Source of the DNA: Sebastes aleutianus
Taxonomy: Eukaryota > Chordata > Actinopteri > Perciformes > Sebastidae
Assembly (NCBI GenBank): GCA_916700875.1
Contig: CAKAKS010000004.1
Span: forward strand, 14,466,534-14,530,533
DNA length: 64,000 nucleotides
Direction of reading: 5' to 3'
Shown: positions 61,601 to 64,000 of the stretch, one piece after another
How the letters are laid out: the number at the start of each line of letters is the position of its first letter
Numbering within the stretch: the stretch's first letter is position 1
Program-made: the position numbers and the translations under genes
Notes under the pieces: generated by a model
Told to the model about the DNA's origin: nothing
Databases searched by the model: none
What the model saw: only the letters and a program-made list of their open reading frames with translations

Positions 61601-64000
61601 TCTGTTGACAAAAGGCCAGCATGATTCTGGAGTGAAATGACTTTTCCTTTTTGCCTTACTCGACAGTGGCAGTTCTGCTTTACCCGCCCTGATTTCTCAG
61701 TTCCTTTTCCTATGAAATGGCATGGGCCAGGTCAGAGAGGGACAACACTTCCACTGCCCTTACATCCACATTGACATTAGGGCCCACGCTGTACGTGAAA
61801 CTGGGATCAGGAAGTTGTATCACATGATTACAACTCGCTCATTTACAGACGTGATCGGTTTAAGTTGATGGATTCAAGTCAAACTGTAAGAAAACACATT
61901 TGGCAGAGCCTCATCGCCACCCTGCTGTGAGAAAGCCGGCCTCGGCTGTTCCTCAGCACGCAACTGCACAGAGTGAATCCCCTTTGTGTCAAATCTACGA
62001 GGCAGTAAATACAATTTAAAAGGACCATATAAATTAAGTTTTAGTTTCTCTCACTAATTTTTTCAACTAGGTAACGATGCTTGTTTGTGGGCTGGATGTG
62101 GGGATAATAAAAACATAATGCCCGCAGTGAAAAACACAGGATTTTAAAATATGCACGTGTTGTAATGTACAGTACAGTGTGTGCCCTTAGCTGCTCTCCC
62201 ACTGTGTGAGCGCCGTTCTAACGTGAAGAACTCAACTAATGATCTGCAGATGGGACATGGCTTGAGATTAAATATTTGATAATGGCCACTTGGCCTTTAT
62301 AAATCCCTGCAGTTTTAAACCAAGCACAGTCTATACCAGCCCGAGATGCAGAAAAAGAAGGACGTGGATTGCCGTGCATGCGCTGACATGCATTGAAAGG
62401 AGAGCGTTACAGGGATTGATAGAAATAGGACCCATTAAGGGTAAAAGCAACTGGAGAAGACGAGAGAATAGAAAGTGGGAGGAGAGAGAATCGAAGAGGA
62501 GGAGGAAAAGAGCAAACTGAGAGCGTACAGGAGCATTACATCATTCCTGACCTCATTAGGGCTTTTCTCTCTCCCACCACCGCCGCCACCCCCACCCCTC
62601 ACTCTGCTACTCTCTCTGGCTCTCCCACATCTTACAATAAAGCATATGCAGTCTTAAGTCCACTTAAGATAACCATTGTATCAGCCATTTGTGGCAGCCT
62701 TGTAATCTACAGCAGCATCTACATGCCTAACAGATGCATGTGATTGTCTAGAACAGTGAAGTACAGCACTGAAACAGTGGCTGGTGTGCTGTTTCCCTGC
62801 TGTACATGCTGTACATGCTGTACAGTATGTCACGATCAGGAGCTGTCGGTGACTCCAAGTGTGCTGCACTCTCGTGGCCAGTTACAGCCGGTGCAACTTA
62901 TTTACCTAAAGTCCCTCAGGCCTCTCTGAGAAGCAATATGATAACCTATGTTGATGTTTCTGTTCAGTTTTGACCACAAATTTGTCCGTAAAATGAAATT
63001 CAATATGCTGCAATTAATGTTGCCTTTTGTACACTTAATAATGTTCCACTTTTGGTGAAATTGTGCCAGATTTGTGGGGTTTTTTTTAGGGTGTTGAGGT
63101 GTTCTTTCGTCCAACCCCTGTGTATCATAAAGAGGAAGAGAAATACGGAGGAGACGGTGCCAGTGTTGTAAAACAAGAGACTGAAAGAGATTCATCTTAG
63201 TCGCAGCAATACAGTTCAGCAAGTGAAAGCAGCAGATCCCAGCATGGCCTTGTCTTTGTTTAAGATAGTTGTGTGAAAAACTAAACAAAAACGGGCCAGA
63301 TAGTCCAAAGCCCAGCTGTGTATGAATGCAGCCTTGGGATGTGTTGGGCAGGCTCAGTCCAGCTGTTTACAGTAGGGGGGCAGAGAGCAGTTCAAACTTT
63401 GGCACCAGCCAAACTCCTGCCGCCTCAGGCTGCTCTCCCATGTTACTCCGTAGAAAGCAGCTTCAGTAGCCTCATCTTTTCTGTTCAGATTAATATAGCC
63501 TTCTTAAATATGTGCTTAAACATCGCAGACTTTAAAAAAAGGGGAGCAGACACAGTTTTGTGTTTCGAGGACACCAGCCGGTAAGCGAGGCGTAGTATGT
63601 GTCTGATAAGCTAAGTCAAAGTGAAGTGTGGCCTAGATTTGATGGAAAGTGGTCCATTTTATCCCGGGGTTACTGCTCTATTATAAACAAGGCCAAGCCT
63701 GCTATTCCCATCTCACAGATAACGACTCTTCATGCAAGTGTTGTAGTGTTTACAGACTTAAGTGTGCTCTCAGTATACGTGTATGCCTTTCACATGTATG
63801 TTTGTTTGTGTGTCTGCAGGTGAAACAGCAATTGGTTTCTAAATGCGGAGGCCTAAGTGGTTCATCTGTTTCTTGTTTTCACACTTTCTTTCTCTCTCTC
63901 TGTGTTCTCTCCAGTCGTCGGAGCTGGATGACATCCTGAACGACCTGCAGAATGCTCAGCCGCAGCTCTTCTGTGAGCCGCGGCCCGTTTCGCTGCCCAG
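37600..64000 (+). CDS. ncoa2: ncoa2, nuclear receptor coactivator 2 (SRC-2/TIF2/GRIP1), spliced gene, 3' end outside window
   Basis: A p160 coactivator of the nucleus: it binds ligand-bound nuclear receptors through LXXLL boxes and recruits CBP/p300 and methyltransferases. Ten coding segments (listed individually) join without a frame break into 853 residues. Visible domains: NLS-like RKRKE (18-22), bHLH (about 30-86), PAS-A (about 113-185), PAS-B (about 245-375), a Ser/Pro/Gly/His-rich linker, LXXLL boxes at 667-671, 719-723 and 778-782, and an acidic motif SSELDDILNDL from 826. Mammalian NCOA2 is about 1460 residues, so AD1, the Gln-rich region and AD2 lie beyond the right edge. The MSG.GENPSDPARAE start, the KEKHKILHQLL box and tram1 next door favour NCOA2 over NCOA1/3. 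Confidence 0.95.
37741..38570 (+). mobile_element. hAT-like element, TTAGGGCTGGGCGATATGG family, just downstream of the ATG exon
   Basis: It starts TTAGGGCTGGGCGATATGGC and ends GTGTTGCCCAGTCCTA. The flanks TTTGATTT and CTCGATTT match at 6 of 8. At 830 bp it is the longest copy of its family here; a reverse copy lies at 32979-33466. It has no transposase frame. The insertion point is 52 bp past the splice donor of the ATG exon. Confidence 0.8.
39283..39455 (+). CDS. ncoa2: ncoa2 bHLH exon
   Basis: Acceptor CTCTGCAG at 39275-39282, donor GCAAG|gtaacg. It encodes residues 30-87: the basic region KRSNEKRNREHENK, helix 1 (YIEELAELIFANF), the loop NDIDNFNVKPDKC, and helix 2 (AILKETVKQIRQIKEQ). 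Almost every residue matches the p160 bHLH. In this family bHLH-PAS mainly mediates protein contacts rather than strong DNA binding. Phase 2 entry and phase 1 exit join cleanly to the neighbours. Confidence 0.96.
41293..41528. mobile_element. dispersed repeat with a long perfect-like hairpin (copy 1)
   Basis: From 41427 to 41522 the arm GATAATGTACAGCTAGCGGG TCATCGTTGTGAAATAAACC folds on GGTTTATTTCACAGCAATGA CCAGCTCGCGGTTCATTATC, with a loop of about 15 bases. The upstream part (AGCGTTCTACGGTCTGTTAT, TATAGCAGACCGTTG) contains a second short inverted pair. The same unit lies at 53409-53590. Confidence 0.8.
42702..43132. mobile_element. TTAA-flanked MITE (AGGTACAGTGTGTAGGATTT family)
   Basis: TTAA at 42698-42701 and 43133-43136 flanks a 431-bp element with ends AGGTACAGTGTGTA and TTACACACTGTTCCT (inverted match). 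It contains an internal inverted pair GTGGTAACGTGAGCC (about 42798) and GGCTCACGTTACCAC (about 42906). TTAA duplication points to piggyBac- or Kolobok-type transposition. Confidence 0.85.
43710..43813 (+). CDS. ncoa2: ncoa2 linker exon between bHLH and PAS-A
   Basis: Acceptor CCTGTCAACAG, donor CTGGAG|gtgggt. It encodes residues 88-122: KAAAANEEEVQKADVSSTGQ, then SVIDKDALGPMMLE. SSTGQ.VIDKDALGPMMLE is invariant in p160 proteins and leads into PAS-A. The exit is phase 0. Confidence 0.95.
44711..45413 (+). mobile_element. hAT-like element, TAGGGCTGAGTA...TACCGAGCCCTA family
   Basis: It begins TAGGGCTGAGTAGGTTTTGA and ends TTCAATACCGAGCCCTA. An internal inverted pair, CATACTATATCTAGT (about 45073) and ACTAGATATAGTATG (about 45162), forms a hairpin. 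The flanking octamers match at only 5 of 8, so the target duplication is weak. It directly abuts the next element. Confidence 0.7.
45420..45793 (+). mobile_element. hAT-like MITE, GGGCTGCACAATAT family (second copy)
   Basis: It starts at about GGACTGCACAATATG and ends TATCGTGCAGCCC. It is colinear with the copy at 11359-11733, including the T-run followed by ATTGGYGC and the GTTATTGTGATATTCA block. Confidence 0.75.
47173..47529 (+). mobile_element. hAT-like MITE, GCTGCAA family
   Basis: It starts TAGAGCTGTAAGGATTAATT and ends TTTTTAGTTGCAGCCTTA. The flanks GGTCACAT and GTACACAT match at 6 of 8. A 22-bp unit (AACTATTTGAATCGATTA) is tandemly repeated near the left end, so this copy also carries a small internal duplication. 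Confidence 0.82.
47790..47967 (+). CDS. ncoa2: ncoa2 PAS-A exon
   Basis: Acceptor TTTCACCCCTCCAG. The donor CCCTCG|gttagc has T at +3 but keeps G at +5. It encodes residues 123-181: [20 protein letters not shown], then NVTQYLRYNQEELMNTSVYS, VLHVGDHAEFIKNLLPKS. This is the canonical first PAS repeat of p160 coactivators (YNQEEL and HVGDH are conserved). Confidence 0.96.
47968..49502 (+). other. ncoa2: ncoa2 intron between PAS-A exons
   Basis: A pyrimidine-rich stretch at about 48395-48780 (CTCTTCTTCCTCCC-type) gives long but compositionally biased open frames on both strands. No recognisable element or exon is present. Confidence 0.75.
49503..49691 (+). CDS. ncoa2: ncoa2 exon, end of PAS-A and inter-PAS linker
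   Basis: Acceptor TTCCCCTGCAG, donor GGAGACG|gtatga. It encodes residues 182-244: VNGVPWSSEGPRRNSHTFNC, RMLV, a His/Glu/Gln-rich variable linker (NPHSDNQDESHEHEPQQQ), then KYETMQCFAVSEPKSIKEEG. The IKEE at 239-242 fits the sumoylation consensus psi-K-x-E. The linker differs most from mammals, while the flanks are near identical. Confidence 0.95.
49746..50073 (+). mobile_element. hAT-like MITE, TAGGGCTGTACAATTATTCG family, perfect 8-bp target duplication, 54 bp after a splice donor
   Basis: It begins TAGGGCTGTACAATTATTCG and ends AAATTGGTGCAGCCCGA. ATCATTTG occurs exactly at 49738-49745 and 50074-50081. Length is 328 bp. Confidence 0.92.
50677..51430 (+). mobile_element. hAT-like element, GGGCTGTCAA family, full-length copy
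   Basis: It starts TGGGGATGTCAAAGTTAACG and ends ATCGATTGACAGCCCTA. The flanks GTTTAAAT and GTTTAATT match at 7 of 8. At 754 bp it is the reference copy for 3327-3940 (truncated) and 58535-58720 (internally deleted). Confidence 0.88.
51431..53093 (+). other. ncoa2: ncoa2 intron, right part before the PAS-B exon
   Basis: No coding signal was found. A TG-rich and purine-rich segment at about 52330-52480 and a pyrimidine-rich segment at about 52930-53090 (the latter serving as the acceptor tract) are compositional only. Confidence 0.7.
53094..53195 (+). CDS. ncoa2: ncoa2 PAS-B exon 1
   Basis: Acceptor CTCTCTTTTAG, donor CTGCAAG|gtacac. It encodes residues 245-278: DFQSCLICVARRVPMKERPM, LPTHESFTTRQDLQ. 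LICVARRVP and ESFTTRQDLQG are invariant in p160 proteins and start the second PAS repeat. Confidence 0.95.
53341..53720 (-). mobile_element. hAT-like element, GGGGWGGGAATCACC family, perfect 8-bp target duplication, with nested repeat
   Basis: The flanking octamer ATGCCAAT is exact at 53333-53340 and 53721-53728. The ends are AAGGGGTGGGGGAAAAATTG and TTTGGTGATTCCCTCCCCTA; the right end matches the left end of 60094-60692 in reverse. The interior has ATATTGCGATA-type words and is split by the palindromic repeat at 53409-53590. Confidence 0.9.
53409..53590. mobile_element. dispersed palindromic repeat (copy 2), inside the preceding element
   Basis: It is colinear with 41293-41528 (GCGTTCTACGGTCTGTTATT, TATAGCAGACCGTTG, GATAATGTACA, TTGTGAAATAAACC, TATCCCTTAC). 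AGCAGACCGTTGCTATG is nearly duplicated in tandem at 53444-53480. The hairpin arms have diverged more than in copy 1. Confidence 0.75.
54886..55026 (+). CDS. ncoa2: ncoa2 PAS-B exon 2
   Basis: Acceptor TTGTGTTTAG, donor GAAG|gtaatg. It encodes residues 279-325: GKITSLDTSLLRASMKPGWE, DLVRRCIQRFHLQNDGEMSF, AKRHQQE. MKPGWEDLVRRCIQ is conserved. GTAAGAT follows the acceptor directly, but the frame shows it is exonic. Confidence 0.95.
55261..55408 (+). CDS. ncoa2: ncoa2 PAS-B exon 3
   Basis: Acceptor TGTCCTTTAG, donor CCAGAG|gtatgc. It encodes residues 326-374: VLRHGQAFSPIYRFSLSDGT, IVSAHTKSKLVRSPATNEPQ, LYMSLHILQ. YRFSLSDGT..A.TKSKL.R and TNEPQL are family-invariant and close the PAS-B fold. Confidence 0.95.
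55728..56013 (+). mobile_element. hAT-like MITE, TAGGGCTGCCYCCTCTTAG family (second copy)
   Basis: It starts TAGGGCTGCCCCCTCTTAGA and ends AGAGTACAGCCCTA. It is colinear with 30637-30903. The flanks ATAATATT and ATAAAAAT match at 6 of 8. The right end lies 114 bp upstream of the next coding exon. Confidence 0.82.
56128..57478 (+). CDS. ncoa2: ncoa2 large exon: S/T/P/G-rich linker and nuclear receptor interaction domain
   Basis: Acceptor GAACCTCTAG, donor GAACAG|gttagt (T at +3). It encodes residues 375-825 in one open frame; the ATG at 56147 is internal, not a start. Content in order: REQTVCGMGQDM; a Pro/Ser/Gly linker; MNSPSRASP and SMLSPRHRGSP (conserved); a Gly/Ser/His-rich insert; YTSSSLSALQALSE (conserved); then LLQLL (667-671), ILHQLL with LXXLL at 719-723, the SSPVDLAKLTAEATGKEL-like stretch, and LLRYLL with LXXLL at 778-782. 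These are NR boxes 1-3. PKQEP, VKVE (K802) and VKTE (K812) resemble family sumoylation sites. Confidence 0.97.
57002..57016 (+). other. ncoa2: NR box 1 (LLQLL)
   Basis: Codons for LLQLL, residues 667-671, in the KLLQLLTTK context. This amphipathic helix docks in the activation-function-2 groove of liganded nuclear receptors. Confidence 0.95.
57158..57172 (+). other. ncoa2: NR box 2 (LHQLL)
   Basis: Codons for LHQLL, residues 719-723, in KEKHKILHQLLQ. Mammalian NCOA2 has Arg at the second variable position (LHRLL); here it is Gln. Confidence 0.95.
57335..57349 (+). other. ncoa2: NR box 3 (LRYLL)
   Basis: Codons for LRYLL, residues 778-782, in KKKDNALLRYLLDKDD, identical to the family core. 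Confidence 0.95.
58386..58912 (-). mobile_element. hAT-like MITE, GCTGCAA family, interrupted by a nested element
   Basis: The left CAGGCTGTAGCTAATGATTA and right AACTAATCGTTGCAGCTC termini are those of the family. The internal words GTCTATAAAATGTCAGAAAA and AAGTCCAAGGTGACG are split from GTCTTATTTTGTCAGATATT by the insertion at 58535-58720. Confidence 0.85.
58535..58720 (-). mobile_element. hAT-like MITE, TAGGGCTGTCAA family, internally deleted, nested, perfect 8-bp target duplication
   Basis: It starts TAGGGCTGTCAATCGATTAA and ends GACTTTGACAGCCCTA. CTTTAAAT is exact at 58527-58534 and 58721-58728. It is 186 bp and, read in reverse, keeps only the ends and about 100 bp of the interior of the 754-bp copy at 50677-51430. 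Confidence 0.93.
60094..60692 (+). mobile_element. hAT-like element, TAGGGGGTGGGAATCACC family, with acquired internal segment
   Basis: It begins TAGGGGGTGGGAATCACC and ends TACACCCCCACCCCTA. The flanks AATTTAGT and AATTTAGG match at 7 of 8. ATATTGCGAT-type words near the ends match 53341-53720. The middle (about 60337-60525) is homologous, in reverse, to the interior of 50677-51430, a different terminal family. Confidence 0.87.
62573..62605. repeat. CCACCG-rich simple repeat
   Basis: Pro-codon-like CCACCGCCGCCACCCCC tract in the intron. It has no coding context. Confidence 0.7.
63915..64000 (+). CDS. ncoa2: ncoa2 exon following the receptor interaction domain (cut by the window edge)
   Basis: Acceptor TGTGTTCTCTCCAG at 63901-63914 enters in phase 0. 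It encodes SSELDDILNDLQNAQPQLFC, EPRPVSLP (residues 826-853) and two further bases. It aligns with the acidic conserved motif that follows the third NR box in NCOA2 (SELDN..EILDDLQN..LPQLF), but about four residues (one helical turn) are missing relative to my recollection of the mammalian motif. Whether the exon continues past 64000 or ends at CCCAG is not visible. Confidence 0.92.

Larger units (their letters stand above)
57479..63914 (+). other. ncoa2: ncoa2 intron after the receptor-interaction exon (6.4 kb)
   Basis: It holds the nested hAT-like pair at 58386-58912 and the element at 60094-60692. The rest (57540-58380, 58915-60090, 60695-63910) contains no convincing exon. A (CCACCG)-like repeat at about 62573-62600 and triplicated GCTGTACAT at about 62799-62825 are simple repeats. 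Confidence 0.8.

Noticed and set aside
63821..63858. Possible extra ncoa2 micro-exon after CTGCAG at 63820
   Set aside because: No good donor follows, and the exons at 57478 and 63915 join in phase 0 with the expected protein order, so none is needed.
1..64000. CRISPR arrays, rRNA or tRNA genes, bacterial operons, integrated viral genes
   Set aside because: No direct-repeat/spacer array, cloverleaf with A and B boxes, rRNA-like block or viral core frame was seen on reading; the window is vertebrate chromosomal DNA.

Overview
This window looks like a ray-finned (teleost) fish nuclear genome. It has short coding exons with GT-AG introns, AT-rich intron sequence packed with short DNA-transposon relics, many microsatellites, and no bacterial-style operons. 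Two vertebrate genes are recognisable, both on the + strand. Positions 333-1300 hold the last two coding exons of tram1 (translocation-associated membrane protein 1, an ER translocon accessory protein). From about 5.4 kb to the right edge lies ncoa2 (SRC-2/TIF2/GRIP1, a p160 nuclear receptor coactivator). The TRAM1-NCOA2 order and shared orientation match the mammalian locus, which supports calling this paralogue ncoa2 rather than ncoa1 or ncoa3.

Layout: tram1 3' end and 3'UTR (333 to about 2.7 kb); a compact intergenic region (about 2.7-5.4 kb) with a truncated hAT-like element and a LINE tail; a candidate ncoa2 promoter and untranslated first exon ending at 5621; a roughly 32 kb first intron (possibly split by a small untranslated exon at 24241-24323) made largely of repeats; then ten ncoa2 coding segments: 37600-37688, 39283-39455, 43710-43813, 47790-47967, 49503-49691, 53094-53195, 54886-55026, 55261-55408, 56128-57478, and 63915 to the window edge. 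The joined frame stays open for 853 residues and covers an N-terminal NLS, bHLH, PAS-A, PAS-B, a Ser/Thr/Pro/Gly-rich linker, the three-LXXLL receptor interaction domain and an acidic motif after it. The CBP/p300-binding AD1, Gln-rich region and AD2 must lie beyond the right edge.

The most informative non-genic content is the transposon record. I find many short non-autonomous elements with hAT-type features (TIRs opening TAGGG..., 8-bp target duplications). Perfect duplications occur at 36541-36861, 49746-50073, 53341-53720 and 58535-58720; the last sits inside another element. Other items are a TTAA-flanked MITE (42702-43132), an element with about 185-bp inverted arms (27868-28613) nested in a second one, a TA-flanked element nested at 29884-30346, and a tandem duplication of about 0.26 kb in intron 1. 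I saw no CRISPR array, tRNA, rRNA or prokaryotic system, and no convincing undescribed gene system. The best leads are composite and nested MITEs, insertions about 55 bp downstream of splice donors, and candidate regulatory sites and uORFs in the ncoa2 5' region.
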